A DNA stretch of 64,000 nt from Streptomyces sp. NBC_00663 (GTDB taxonomy: Bacteria > Actinomycetota > Actinomycetes > Streptomycetales > Streptomycetaceae). The notes under the pieces are model-generated. The model was not told the origin of the DNA. It made no database searches and saw only the letters and a program-made list of their open reading frames with translations. A program made the position numbers and the translations under genes. This document shows positions 50,149-58,327 of the stretch, in pieces (the first letter of the stretch is position 1; the number at the start of each line of letters is the position of its first letter). The stretch spans positions 8,742,001 to 8,806,000 of the forward strand of contig NZ_CP109027.1 of NCBI RefSeq assembly GCF_036226885.1, written 5' to 3'.

Positions 50149-51228
50149 GTGAGCGGGACACATTCGAACGCAACATCGAACGCACCCCTGAACACACCAC
50201 AACAGGCATCGCCACCGGCCTCACCAGAGGCATCACCACCGGCGTCGCCGCAACCACCGGGAAACGCGGCACCAACCCGGAAAGCGGACCGCAGAACGCG
50301 GGTCACCGTCCTCGTGGCGCTCGTCGCCAATCTGGTCATCGCGGTCGCCAAGGCGGTCGGCGGTCTGATCGCGCACTCCCCGGCCCTGCTGTCGGAGGCC
50401 GCACATTCGGTCGCCGACAGCCTCAACGAGGTCTTCCTCCTGGCCGCGCTGCGCCGCAGCCGCCGACCCGCCGACACACGTCACCCCTTCGGCTACGGCA
50501 AGGAGCGGTTCTTCTGGTCGCTCCTCGCCGCGGTGGGGATCTTCGTCATGGGCGGCTGCTTCTCCTTCTTCCAGGGCGTCGAGGCACTGCGCAACGGAGC
50601 CGAGGAGAAGTTCAGCGGATACGTCGCCGGGCTCGTCGTCCTCGGTGTCGCCTTCCTCGCCGAGGGCGCGTCGCTGGTGCGGGCGCTCTACCAGACGCAC
50701 GGGCAGGGCGGGAAGGGCGACGGCCTGCGCGACCCGGCGCTGCGCACGGTCGTCGCCGAGGACGGCACGGCGGTGCTGGGCGTCAGCCTGGCCATGGCCG
50801 GCATGGCTCTGCACATGGTGACCGGGCAGGTCGTGTGGGAGGCGTCCGCGTCGCTGGCGATCGGGGCGCTGCTCGTCTACGTGGCCTATCGGCTCGGCCG
50901 GGAGGCCCGCGACCAGCTGATCGGGGAGGCCGTCGACACGGAGACCAGCGGGCGGATCCGGGCGCTGCTCCAGGAGCAGCCCGAGATCGACAGCGTGGAG
51001 GCGCTGTTCACGATGAAGACGGGGCTGGAATCGGTCCTGGTGGCCGCACGCGTCGACCTCGTGCCGGGCCTGGACAGCGAGCAGGTCGAGGAGGTCGCCG
51101 TACGCATCAAGCGCTCCGTCGCCGACACCTTCGCCGAGACGGACCAGATCTTCCTCGACATCACCGACCGGCCCGCGGGCGAGGCAGACGAAAGCCCCGC
51201 CGCGACGGGGGAGCGCGGCGGGGCCTGA
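50149..51228 (+). CDS. cation diffusion facilitator family transporter
   Basis: 359 residues from GTG 50149. A Pro/Ala/Ser-rich N-terminus (about 1-45) precedes the CDF domain. TM2 has SEAAHSVADSLNEVFLL with the metal site HxxxD. TM5 has RTVVAEDGTAVLGVSLAMAG, with Glu-Asp instead of the usual HxxxD, as in a known CDF subgroup. The C-terminal domain (ALLQEQPEIDSVEALFTMKT) is the cytoplasmic dimerisation fold. It exports divalent metals such as Zn or Mn/Fe. A terminator stem lies within its last codons (51194-51224). Confidence 0.87.
   Translation: MSGTHSNATSNAPLNTPQQASPPASPEASPPASPQPPGNAAPTRKADRRTRVTVLVALVANLVIAVAKAVGGLIAHSPALLSEAAHSVADSLNEVFLLAALRRSRRPADTRHPFGYGKERFFWSLLAAVGIFVMGGCFSFFQGVEALRNGAEEKFSGYVAGLVVLGVAFLAEGASLVRALYQTHGQGGKGDGLRDPALRTVVAEDGTAVLGVSLAMAGMALHMVTGQVVWEASASLAIGALLVYVAYRLGREARDQLIGEAVDTETSGRIRALLQEQPEIDSVEALFTMKTGLESVLVAARVDLVPGLDSEQVEEVAVRIKRSVADTFAETDQIFLDITDRPAGEADESPAATGERGGA
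51194..51224 (-). terminator. terminator of the deazaflavin-reductase gene, inside CDF 3' end
   Basis: A 10-bp perfect stem GCCCCGCCGC (51194-51203) with GCGGCGGGGC (51215-51224). On the minus strand it is followed by TTTCGTC, so it best serves the leftward gene ending at 51320 while being part of the CDF coding region. Confidence 0.7.
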
Positions 51229-51319
51229 CGCACAGGTGCCCGGCCGAGGGGGCTTCATGCGCCCGGTCTCAAGATTTTTCGCGAGTTCCTTTTCGCGAGA
51301 TCTTCTCCGGGCCGCTCGC

Positions 51320-51799
51320 TCAGTGCTCGGCGGCGGGTTCCAGCACGAAGACCGGGATCTCGCGGTCCGTCTTCTCCTGGTACTCCGCGTACGGGGGATA
51401 GGCCGCCACAGCCCGCTCCCACCACTCCGCCTTCTCCGCGCCGGTCACCTCACGCGCGGACATGTCCCACTTCTCGGGTCCGTCCTGGAGTTCCGCGCGG
51501 GGGTCGGCCTTGAGGTTGTGGTACCAGACCGGGTGCTTGGGGGCTCCGCCCTGCGAGGCGACCACGGCGTACCGGCCCTCGTGCTCGACCCGCATCAGCG
51601 GGGTCTTGCGGATCTTTCCGCTCTTCGCGCCCACAGTGGTCAGCAGGATCACGGGCATCCCGGTCTCCAGCAGGGTCGTCCCCTCGGTGCCGCCCGAGCT
51701 CTCGTACAACTCCACCTGCTCGCGCACCCACCCGGTCGGACTCGGCTCGTACTCGCCCTCGAGAGGCATGAAATCCATCCCATCGTCGTCGTGTCCCAC
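51320..51799 (-). CDS. nitroreductase/deazaflavin (F420)-dependent oxidoreductase (Ddn-like)
   Basis: 159 residues. Ddn family fold: PVILLTTVGAKSGKIRKTPL, MRVEHEGRYAVVASQGGAPK, HPVWYHNLKADPRAELQDG, which is the F420-binding core. Start at GTG 51799 with an internal ATG (MDFMPLEG) as an alternative. It reduces quinones or xenobiotics with F420H2. Stand-alone gene. Confidence 0.87.
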   Translation of the reverse strand: MGHDDDGMDFMPLEGEYEPSPTGWVREQVELYESSGGTEGTTLLETGMPVILLTTVGAKSGKIRKTPLMRVEHEGRYAVVASQGGAPKHPVWYHNLKADPRAELQDGPEKWDMSAREVTGAEKAEWWERAVAAYPPYAEYQEKTDREIPVFVLEPAAEH

Positions 51800-51926
51800 G
51801 GTTCACTGCACGGTCCACAACACCGGAACCCCGCGGATTCATCCGCTCCGCGATGACCTCGGAGGTAATCGCCTCGCTCGGCCCCCGCGGGGCACAGTGG
51901 CAACCGTCGAAAGGGGAGGAGTACCC

Positions 51927-52373
51927 ATGACCACCACTGCCACCGCCACCGCCGAGATCGCGACCCGTTCCGTGGTCGCGGAACTGCTGCGACGCATCGG
52001 CCAGGGCGACCCGGAGCGGATCGCCGAGCTGTACGCCGAACACGGCGACTGGAAGCTCGACTGGCCCGAGGACGAGCACGGCCACGCCGCCACCCCGTGG
52101 ATCCGCCACCGCTCCACCCGCGCGGACGCCGCCGCGCACTACCGGGAACTGGCCGCCCACCATGTCCCCGAGCAGGCGGACACACAGATCGAGCGCGTCC
52201 TCGTCGACGGCGCCGACGCGGTGGTCCTCGGCGAGATCCGGCAGACGGCACGGGCCACCGGACGCCCCTATCGCGCCAGGTTCGCGCTGCACCTGACAGT
52301 CGAGGACGGGCTGATCGTCCGCCACCACGTCTACGAGGACAGCCTCGCCGTGTCCCGCGCCTTCACACCCTGA
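51927..52373 (+). CDS. SnoaL/NTF2-like polyketide-cyclase-family protein
   Basis: 148 residues from ATG 51927 with GGGGAGGAG upstream. NTF2-like cone fold: VVAELLRRIGQGDPERIAEL, YAEHGDWKLDWPEDEHGH, ARFALHLTVEDGLIVRHHVY and EDSLAVSRAF at the end. Members act as small isomerases, dehydratases or binding proteins; the function here is unknown. Divergent from the Ddn-like gene (127 bp gap). Confidence 0.8.
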   Translation: MTTTATATAEIATRSVVAELLRRIGQGDPERIAELYAEHGDWKLDWPEDEHGHAATPWIRHRSTRADAAAHYRELAAHHVPEQADTQIERVLVDGADAVVLGEIRQTARATGRPYRARFALHLTVEDGLIVRHHVYEDSLAVSRAFTP

Positions 52374-52600
52374 CGAGCAACGCGAACCACCGGCCCCACG
52401 CCCACCATCGGCCAGGCCCACGCGCCCTGACCGGCTGCGGGGTCGGCCCATTCGCGGCGTCATCCGTCCGGCCTGTGCGCTGTTGACCGTCCGGCCGTGG
52501 CAGCACCGTACACGCCGTCACCCACCGGCCTGCGGCCTCCGACCGACTGCGCGGCCACCCGGACCGCCGCGCCCTGAGCGGCTGTGCGCGGGCCGCCCGT

Positions 52601-53224
52601 TCACCCCATCATCCGGACCGCGAGAGCCATGATCACCGTGCTCGACACGAGTGCCGTCACCAGTCGCCCGCGCCGTCCGGTCAGTGCCCGGCCGAGCAGT
52701 GCCCCGCCGGCGGCCAGCAGGACCTGCCAGCTCGCGGACGCGACAAAGGCGGCCAGGACGAACACGCCCTGCTCCATCGGCCGCACCGCGTCCGCGGTCC
52801 GCGTACCGAGCACCAGGGCGGCGAAGTAGATCACGGTGGTCGGGTTGAGCAGGGTGATCCCGAGCAGTGCCAGGTAGGCGCGGGCGGGGCTCGGGGGAGG
52901 CGGATCGGCGCGGGTGGCGAGCCGACGGCCGCGGTACTGGCGTACGGCGGTGACCGCGCCCCGGACCGCCAGCGCGAGCAGCAGCAGGGCCGAGGCCCAG
53001 CGCAGCGGTCCGAGCACCGGACGCAGCGCGGCGGCGAGGGCGGTACCCCCGAGCGCGGCCACCAGCGCGTACAGCCCGTCGGCAGTGGCGACGCCCAGCG
53101 CGGCACAGACCCCGGTGCGCAGGGTGGTGCGGGCGGTGAGCGAGACGAGGTAGGTCGCGACCGCGCCGACGGGCATGGCGATGCCGTAGCCCGCGAGCAG
53201 CCCCGCGACGAGCGCCCCGGTCAC
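52601..53224 (-). CDS. LysE-family exporter
   Basis: 207 residues from GTG 53224; the upstream frame adds an unrelated Arg-rich tail. LysE/RhtB translocator with about six helices: GYGIAMPVGAVATYLVSLTA, GVCAALGVATADGLYALVAA, LALLGITLLNPTTVIYFAAL (conserved NP) and AFVASASWQVLLAAGGALLG. It exports amino acids or related small molecules. The 226 bp between the NTF2-like gene and this stop holds no recognisable gene or site. Upstream is the 102-bp repeat tract. Confidence 0.85.
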   Translation of the reverse strand: MTGALVAGLLAGYGIAMPVGAVATYLVSLTARTTLRTGVCAALGVATADGLYALVAALGGTALAAALRPVLGPLRWASALLLLALAVRGAVTAVRQYRGRRLATRADPPPPSPARAYLALLGITLLNPTTVIYFAALVLGTRTADAVRPMEQGVFVLAAFVASASWQVLLAAGGALLGRALTGRRGRLVTALVSSTVIMALAVRMMG

Positions 53225-53439
53225 GACGTGAGCGGTGTCGGCCCCTCCGGACGGCCGGACTGCTGCTGGAACCGCACCGGCATGGCGGCGGCGGTCAGCG
53301 GCAGAAAGGCGTAGGTCGTAGGCATGGCGGGATTCTGCGGCCCCGCCGCCCCCACCCACAACCGGTTTTCGCCACAGCCCCGCCCGGCAGTCGCCGGAAG
53401 CCCGCCCGGCCCGTGCCGGAAGCCGGCCCCGCCTGGTCG

Positions 53440-53928
53440 TTCCCGTAGGCGCGCCTCGTCGTCACTGGAGCCCCCGGCCGTCCCCGGAGGCCTGCCCTGC
53501 CCTCACTGGAGCCCGGGCCGTCCCTGGAGGCGCGCCCCGTTCTCACCGGAGGCCTGCCCCGTCGTCGCCGGAGCCCCGGCCGTCCCCGGAGGCCGGCCCT
53601 GTCCTCACTGGAGCCCCGGCCGTCCCTGGAGGCGCGCCCCGTTCTCACCGGAGGCCTGCCCCGTCGTCGCCGGAGCCCGGGCCGTCCCCGGAGGCCGGCC
53701 CTGTCCTCACTGGAGCCCCGGCCGTCCCTGGAGGCGCGCCCCGTTCTCACCGGAGGCCTGCCCCGTCGTCGCCGGAGCCCGGGCCGTCCCCGGAGGCCTG
53801 CCCTGCCCTCACTGGAGCCCCGGCCGTCCCTGGAGGCGCGCCCCGTTCTCACCGGAGGCCTGCCCCGTTGTCACCGGAGCCCCGGCCGTCCCCGGAGGCC
53901 GGCCCCGTCCTCCACCGAAGCCCCCGCC
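53440..53928. repeat. 102-bp tandem repeat tract, about 4.5 copies
   Basis: Units start at 53501, 53603, 53705 and 53807 (exact 102-bp period), with a partial copy before and a decayed one after. Each unit is built from two related 40-bp blocks (with CTGGAG-CCC-GGCCGTCCC or similar) around a 22-bp spacer block. The copies differ by only a few bases. Because 102 is a multiple of 3, several frames stay open on both strands, but none has a ribosome site or a recognisable product. The surrounding 53225-54090 holds no gene I can support. Confidence 0.85.
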
Positions 53929-54092
53929 GGGCCCCGCCCCGTCCGATGCCCGTGGAAGTCCCCCGCAACCCCCCGTCCCGCCCGCGGTCAGCAAGCCGTC
54001 CCGTCGGCGGCTCGTCCCGTTTTCGATTTTCGAGCGAGCATCCCCGGCCAACCTGCCCCCGCCACCGATCTGGCCGAACTTGTCGTCGCCCG

Positions 54093-54113
54093 TTAGATGC
54101 CCCGGGCATCTAA
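54093..54113. promoter_or_regulatory. 21-bp perfect palindrome upstream of P450-ferredoxin operon
   Basis: 10-bp arms TTAGATGCCC and GGGCATCTAA around a single C, ending 52 bp before the P450 start. It is much more AT-rich at its ends than the flanking DNA and is a good operator candidate. The nearby TetR gene at 55590-56147 has a different operator type, so the binding protein is unknown. Confidence 0.75.
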
Positions 54114-54165
54114 TGAAGATCTGCACGCCGCTGCACGACGCACACCTTCGTCTGCGAGGTCTTCC

Positions 54166-55380
54166 ATGACGGCAACCCCCCGCACGCAAACGGAACCCGT
54201 CGCCTTCCCTCAGGACCGGACCTGCCCCTACCACCCGCCCACCGCCTACGACACCCTGCGCGACGGCCGTCCGCTGGCCCGCATCACGCTCTACGACGGC
54301 CGACCGGCCTGGCTGGTCACGGGGCACGCGCTCGCCCGTACCCTCCTCACCGACCCCCGGTTGTCGAGCGACCGCACCCGCCCCGACTTCCCCGCGCCCA
54401 CGGAACGCTTCGCGGCGACCCAGAACCGGAGGGTGGCGCTGCTCGGTTTCGACGACCCGCAGCACCACACGCAACGGCGGATGATGGTGCCCAGTTTCAC
54501 CCTGCGCAGGGCCGTGGAACTGCGTCCGGAGATCCAGCGGATCGTGGACGAGCGGCTCGACGCGATGATCGCGCAGGGCCCGCCCGCCGAGCTGGTGAGC
54601 GCCTTCGCGCTGCCGGTGCCGTCGATGGTGATCTGCGCCCTGCTCGGCGTCCCGTACGCCGACCACGACTTCTTCGAGGAGCAGTCACGCCGGCTGCTGC
54701 GCGGTCCGAAGGCCTCCGACACCCAGAACGCGCGCGATCAACTGGACGCGTACTTCGGAGAGTTGATCGACCGGAAGCTCAAGGAGGAGCGGCCTGGTGA
54801 CGGGGTGCTGGACGAACTCGTCCACGACCGGCTGCGCTCCGGCGAGCTGAGCCGCGTCGACGTCATCGCCTTCGCCACCATCCTGCTGGTCGCCGGCCAT
54901 GAGACGACCGCCAACATGATCTCGCTCGGCACCTTCACCCTGCTCCAACACCCCGAGCGGCTGGCCGAGTTGCGGGCCGACCCGGCACTGCTGCCGGCCG
55001 CGGTGGAGGAGCTGATGCGCATGCTGTCGATCGCCGACGGCCTGCTGCGGATGGCCACCGAGGACGTCGAGGCGGGCGGCGAGACCATCCGGGCCGGCGA
55101 CGGGGTGGTCTTCGCGACCTCGGTCATCAACCGCGACGAGGACGTGTACCCCGACGCCGACGCCCTGGACTGGCACCGCTCCGCCCGGCACCACGTCGGC
55201 TTCGGCTTCGGCATCCACCAGTGCCTCGGCCAGAACCTGGCCCGCGCCGAGATGGAGATCGCCCTGCACACCCTCTTCGCCCGACTGCCCGGACTGCGCC
55301 TCGCCGCTCCCGCGGACGAGATCCCCTTCAAGCCCGGCGACACGATCCAGGGGATGCTGGAACTCCCCGTGACCTGGTAA
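54166..55380 (+). CDS. cytochrome P450, CYP105-type
   Basis: 404 residues from ATG 54166. Complete P450: haem loop FGFGIHQCLGQNLARAEM, I-helix LLVAGHETTANMISLG, K-helix EELMRMLS (E-x-x-R), N-terminal FPQDRTCPYHPP and DDPQHHTQRRMMVPSF. The CYP105 family of streptomycetes hydroxylates macrolides, vitamin D, herbicides and similar compounds and takes electrons from a small ferredoxin, which is encoded 13 bp downstream. Expression probably depends on the palindrome at 54093-54113. Confidence 0.9.
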   Translation: MTATPRTQTEPVAFPQDRTCPYHPPTAYDTLRDGRPLARITLYDGRPAWLVTGHALARTLLTDPRLSSDRTRPDFPAPTERFAATQNRRVALLGFDDPQHHTQRRMMVPSFTLRRAVELRPEIQRIVDERLDAMIAQGPPAELVSAFALPVPSMVICALLGVPYADHDFFEEQSRRLLRGPKASDTQNARDQLDAYFGELIDRKLKEERPGDGVLDELVHDRLRSGELSRVDVIAFATILLVAGHETTANMISLGTFTLLQHPERLAELRADPALLPAAVEELMRMLSIADGLLRMATEDVEAGGETIRAGDGVVFATSVINRDEDVYPDADALDWHRSARHHVGFGFGIHQCLGQNLARAEMEIALHTLFARLPGLRLAAPADEIPFKPGDTIQGMLELPVTW

Positions 55381-55393
55381 GAGGCTCAAGGCC

Positions 55394-55582
55394 ATGCACA
55401 TCGACATCGACAAGGACGTCTGTATCGGCGCCGGCCAGTGCGCCCTGTCCGCCCCCTCCGTGTTCACCCAGGACGACGACGGATTCAGCGCGCTGCTGCC
55501 CGGCCGGGAGGACGGCGCCGGGGACCCGATGGTCCGCGAGGCGGCGCGGTCCTGCCCCGTGGCCGCCATCACCGTGACCTAG
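55394..55582 (+). CDS. [3Fe-4S] ferredoxin, P450 partner
   Basis: 62 residues. Cluster ligands: Cys in DVCIGAGQCALSAPSVF (C-x5-C) and Cys-Pro in ARSCPVAAITV. This spacing gives a 3Fe-4S cluster as in the ferredoxins of CYP105 operons. It delivers electrons to the P450 just upstream (13 bp). Convergent with the TetR gene, 7 bp apart. Confidence 0.93.
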   Translation: MHIDIDKDVCIGAGQCALSAPSVFTQDDDGFSALLPGREDGAGDPMVREAARSCPVAAITVT

Positions 55583-55589
55583 CGACGTC

Positions 55590-56147
55590 TCAGCGGCCCG
55601 CCGCCCGCACCAGGACCCGCGCCGCCTCGCGCGCCTCCCGCGCGGGCGCGGTGCTCCCGGTGATCCCCGCCGTCACCATCGCCCCCTCGGCGAGCAGGAA
55701 CAGCTGCCCGGCCACCGTGCCGGGCAGTCCCGCGTCCGCCACCAGGGCGGCGAGATACTCCCGGAACGCCCCTTTGTGGGCCCGCACTTGAGACGCGACC
55801 GGGGCCGACTTCGCGCCCAGTTCGCCGTACGAGTTGATCCAGGCGCACCCGCGGAAACCGTCCTCGCCGAACCATGACTCCAGCCAGTCGAAGACGGCGA
55901 GGATCCGCTCCTCGGGGTCCGGGTGGCGCTCCACGTGCCCGGCCAGCCGCCCGCGCCAGCGCACGTCCCGGCGTTCCAGGTAGGCCACCACCAACTGCTC
56001 CTTCGCGGGGAAGAGTTGGTACAGCCGCTTGAGCGAGACGCCGGAGGCGCCACGGATGTCGTCCATGCCGACGGACTGGATGCCGCGGCCGTAGAACAGC
56101 TCCTCCGCGGCGTCCAGGGCCCGCTCCCGGGCGGTCGCGCTGTCCAT
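55590..56147 (-). CDS. TetR-family repressor
   Basis: 185 residues from ATG 56147. HTH: ALDAAEELFYGRGIQSVGMD, DIRGASGVSLKRLYQLFPAK. The C-terminal domain (GCAWINSYGELGAKSAPVAS) is of the TetR_C_6-like kind that often responds to lipophilic compounds. It is divergent from a DUF1348 gene, and two perfect GAGAACG-type palindromes in the 132-bp gap are its obvious binding sites. Confidence 0.88.
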   Translation of the reverse strand: MDSATARERALDAAEELFYGRGIQSVGMDDIRGASGVSLKRLYQLFPAKEQLVVAYLERRDVRWRGRLAGHVERHPDPEERILAVFDWLESWFGEDGFRGCAWINSYGELGAKSAPVASQVRAHKGAFREYLAALVADAGLPGTVAGQLFLLAEGAMVTAGITGSTAPAREAREAARVLVRAAGR

Positions 56148-56205
56148 GAGGGTCACTCCTTGGCGATCGTGACGAACCCTGAGGGTCCTTGACGGTCCTT
56201 GACGA

Positions 56206-56221
56206 GAGAACGGGCGTTCTC
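56206..56221. promoter_or_regulatory. TetR operator (GAGAACG-N2-CGTTCTC)
   Basis: Perfect 7-bp arms with a 2-bp spacer, located between a rightward TTGACG (56199-56204) and TACGGT (56223-56228) that could be -35 and -10 of the DUF1348 gene. It lies 58 bp upstream of the TetR start. Confidence 0.8.
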
Positions 56222-56238
56222 CTACGGTAGCAGCAGCC

Positions 56239-56258
56239 GGGAGAACGTACGTTCTCCC
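56239..56258. promoter_or_regulatory. TetR operator, 20-bp perfect palindrome
   Basis: Perfect arms GGGAGAACGT and ACGTTCTCCC without spacer, sharing GAGAACG/CGTTCTC with the first site and ending 21 bp before the DUF1348 start codon. The two sites are centred 35 bp apart. Confidence 0.85.
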
Positions 56259-56279
56259 TTTCTGGTCACGGAGGATGAC

Positions 56280-56738
56280 ATGACCGACCGCCCGCCCCTG
56301 CCGCCCTTCACCCGCGAGACCGCCGCCCGGAAGGTGCAGGCCGCGGAGGACGCCTGGAACACCCGCGACCCGCACAGGGTGGCGCTCGCGTACTCGCGGG
56401 ACTCGGTGTGGCGCAACCGCGACACCTTCCTCACCGGCCGCGACGAGATCGTCGCGTTCCTCACCGCGAAATGGGCACGCGAGCGGGAGTACGCCCTGCG
56501 CAAGGACCTGTGGGCCTTCGACGGCAACCGCATCGCCGTCCGCTTCCAGTACGAGTGCCGCGACGCCGACGGACAGTGGTGGCGTTCGTACGGCAACGAA
56601 CTCTGGGAGTTCGACGAGCACGGCCTGATGACCCGCCGCGAGGCCGGCATCAACGACGTGGCCATCGAGGAGAAGGACCGCCGCGTCTTCGGCCCGCGCC
56701 CCGAGAGCGAGCAGGGGAAGTCCTTCCCGCTGCACTAG
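56280..56738 (+). CDS. DUF1348 (NTF2-like) protein
   Basis: 152 residues from ATG 56280 with GGAGG upstream. DUF1348 family: AARKVQAAEDAWNTRDPHRV, ALAYSRDSVWRNRDTFLTGR, DLWAFDGNRIAVRFQYECRD, WWRSYGNELWEFDEHGLMTR, REAGINDVAIEEKDRRVF. NTF2-like cone fold, reaction unknown. Very probably repressed by the divergent TetR. In other bacteria the family is found near TetR genes and electrophile-stress genes. Confidence 0.88.
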   Translation: MTDRPPLPPFTRETAARKVQAAEDAWNTRDPHRVALAYSRDSVWRNRDTFLTGRDEIVAFLTAKWAREREYALRKDLWAFDGNRIAVRFQYECRDADGQWWRSYGNELWEFDEHGLMTRREAGINDVAIEEKDRRVFGPRPESEQGKSFPLH

Positions 56739-56763
56739 GTTTCCCCTTCAGTAGGGTTCCGGA

Positions 56764-57279
56764 GTGACCCAACAGGCCGAGAAACCCTTCCTGTACGTCG
56801 TCGTCTGCGCCGCCGGGATCGCCGCCGACGTCAGCAAACTCATCACCGCGGCCCAGGAACGAGGTTGGGAGGTCGGCGTCATCGCCACGCCCGTCGCGAT
56901 GAACGGCTTCTTCGACACCGCCGCCGTCGCGACCCTGACCGGTCGCCCGATCCGCTCCGCCTGGCGCAGCCCGGGCGACCCGCGCCCCTTTCCGTCGCCG
57001 GATGCCGTCGTCGTCGCGCCCGCCACCTTCAACACCGTCAACAAATGGGCGGCCGGACTGGCCGACACCCTGGCCGTGGCCACCCTGTGCGAGGCGTACG
57101 GTCTGGGCGTCCCCACAGCCGTACTGCCGTGCGTGGCCGACGCGTTGGCCGGCCACCCCGCCTACCAGGACAGCCTGATACGGCTGCGGGGAATGGGCGT
57201 GCGGTTCGGTCCGCCCTTCGCGGGCGAGCCGGGGGCGGAGTTCGGCTGGGAGCAGGCGCTGGACCTGCTCGGGCGGTGA
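56764..57279 (+). CDS. flavoprotein (PPC-decarboxylase-like)
   Basis: 171 residues from GTG 56764. Flavoprotein/HFCD fold: FLYVVVCAAGIAADVSKLIT, GWEVGVIATPVAMNGFFD, DAVVVAPATFNTVNKWAAGL, ADTLAVATLCEAYGLGVPTA. Related to phosphopantothenoylcysteine decarboxylase and lantibiotic decarboxylase EpiD, but shorter and without CoaBC context. It lies 25 bp after the DUF1348 gene, probably in the same operon. Confidence 0.85.
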   Translation: MTQQAEKPFLYVVVCAAGIAADVSKLITAAQERGWEVGVIATPVAMNGFFDTAAVATLTGRPIRSAWRSPGDPRPFPSPDAVVVAPATFNTVNKWAAGLADTLAVATLCEAYGLGVPTAVLPCVADALAGHPAYQDSLIRLRGMGVRFGPPFAGEPGAEFGWEQALDLLGR

Positions 57280-57349
57280 CCTGCTGAGGCTTCGGGGCGG
57301 ACGCCGTACGCTCCCTTTCGTCACCACTCGGAAGGCGGGAGCAGCAACG

Positions 57350-58318
57350 ATGGAGTACGTGAAGCTCGGTTCGACGGGTCTGGACGTGTCACGGATCTGT
57401 CTGGGGTGCATGACCTACGGCCTGCCCGACCGCGGCGTGCACGAGTGGACGCTCGACGCGGAGGCGTCCCGGCCGCTGATCCGGCAGGCGCTGGACGCGG
57501 GCATCAACTTCTTCGACACGGCGAACGTCTACTCCGACGGCACCAGCGAGGAGATCGTCGGCAAGGCGCTGCGTGACTTCGCCGACCGGGACGAGATCGT
57601 CCTCGCCACCAAGGTGCACGGCCGGATGCGCTCGGGGCCCAACGGCGGCGGACTGTCCCGCAAGGCGATCATGACGGAGATCGACCACAGCCTGACCCGC
57701 CTCGGCACCGACCACGTCGACCTCTACCAGATCCACCGCTTCGACCCGCACACCCCGGTCGAGGAGACGATGGAGGCCCTGCACGACCTGGTCAAGGCCG
57801 GCAAGGTCCGCTATCTGGGGGCCAGTTCGATGTACGCCTGGCAGTTCTCCAAGATGCAGTACACGGCGGAGAAGCACGGCTGGACGAAGTTCGTGTCCAT
57901 GCAGAACCACTACAACCTCCTCTACCGCGAGGAGGAGCGCGAGATGCTCCCGCTCTGCGCCGACCAGGGCGTCAGCGCGCTGCCCTGGAGCCCGCTGGCC
58001 CGGGGCCGGCTGACCCGGGACTGGGGCACGGTCACCGAGCGCAGCGCGGGCGACAACTTCGGCAACCGCCTCTACCAGGAAGGCGACCGCACCATCGTCG
58101 AGGCGGTCACCCGTATCGCCGGCGACCGCGGTGTGCCCCGCGCCCAGGTCGCCCTGGCCTGGCTGCTGCACCAGGACACGGTGGCGGCCCCGATCGTCGG
58201 CGCCGCCAAGCCGCACCACATCGAGGACGCGGTGGCGGCGGTCGAACTCGCCCTCAGCGAGAAGGAGATAGAGGAGCTGGAGCGGTCGTACACGGCCCGT
58301 CCGATCGTCGGCCACTGA
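57350..58318 (+). CDS. aldo/keto reductase
   Basis: 322 residues from ATG 57350. AKR family: INFFDTANVYSDGTSEEIVG (catalytic Asp and Tyr), EIVLATKVHGRM (Lys), HVDLYQIHRFDPHTPVEETM (His), PWSPLARGRLTRDW and LHQDTVAAPIVGAAKPHHIE (NADPH site). Typical TIM-barrel reductase of aldehydes or ketones using NADPH. Ends 9 bp before the convergent PhyH gene. Confidence 0.9.
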   Translation: MEYVKLGSTGLDVSRICLGCMTYGLPDRGVHEWTLDAEASRPLIRQALDAGINFFDTANVYSDGTSEEIVGKALRDFADRDEIVLATKVHGRMRSGPNGGGLSRKAIMTEIDHSLTRLGTDHVDLYQIHRFDPHTPVEETMEALHDLVKAGKVRYLGASSMYAWQFSKMQYTAEKHGWTKFVSMQNHYNLLYREEEREMLPLCADQGVSALPWSPLARGRLTRDWGTVTERSAGDNFGNRLYQEGDRTIVEAVTRIAGDRGVPRAQVALAWLLHQDTVAAPIVGAAKPHHIEDAVAAVELALSEKEIEELERSYTARPIVGH

Positions 58319-58327
58319 AGCCGCTCC

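Noticed and set aside
53440..53928. CRISPR array
   Set aside because: Units are 102 bp and directly abutting with no unique spacers.
53295..54169. Repeat-protein genes on either strand of the 102-bp repeat tract
   Set aside because: The period is a multiple of three so frames stay open by arithmetic; no ribosome site, no conserved flanks, and the peptides (RPPVRTGRASRDG or SPEACPVVAG type) look like shadow translations.
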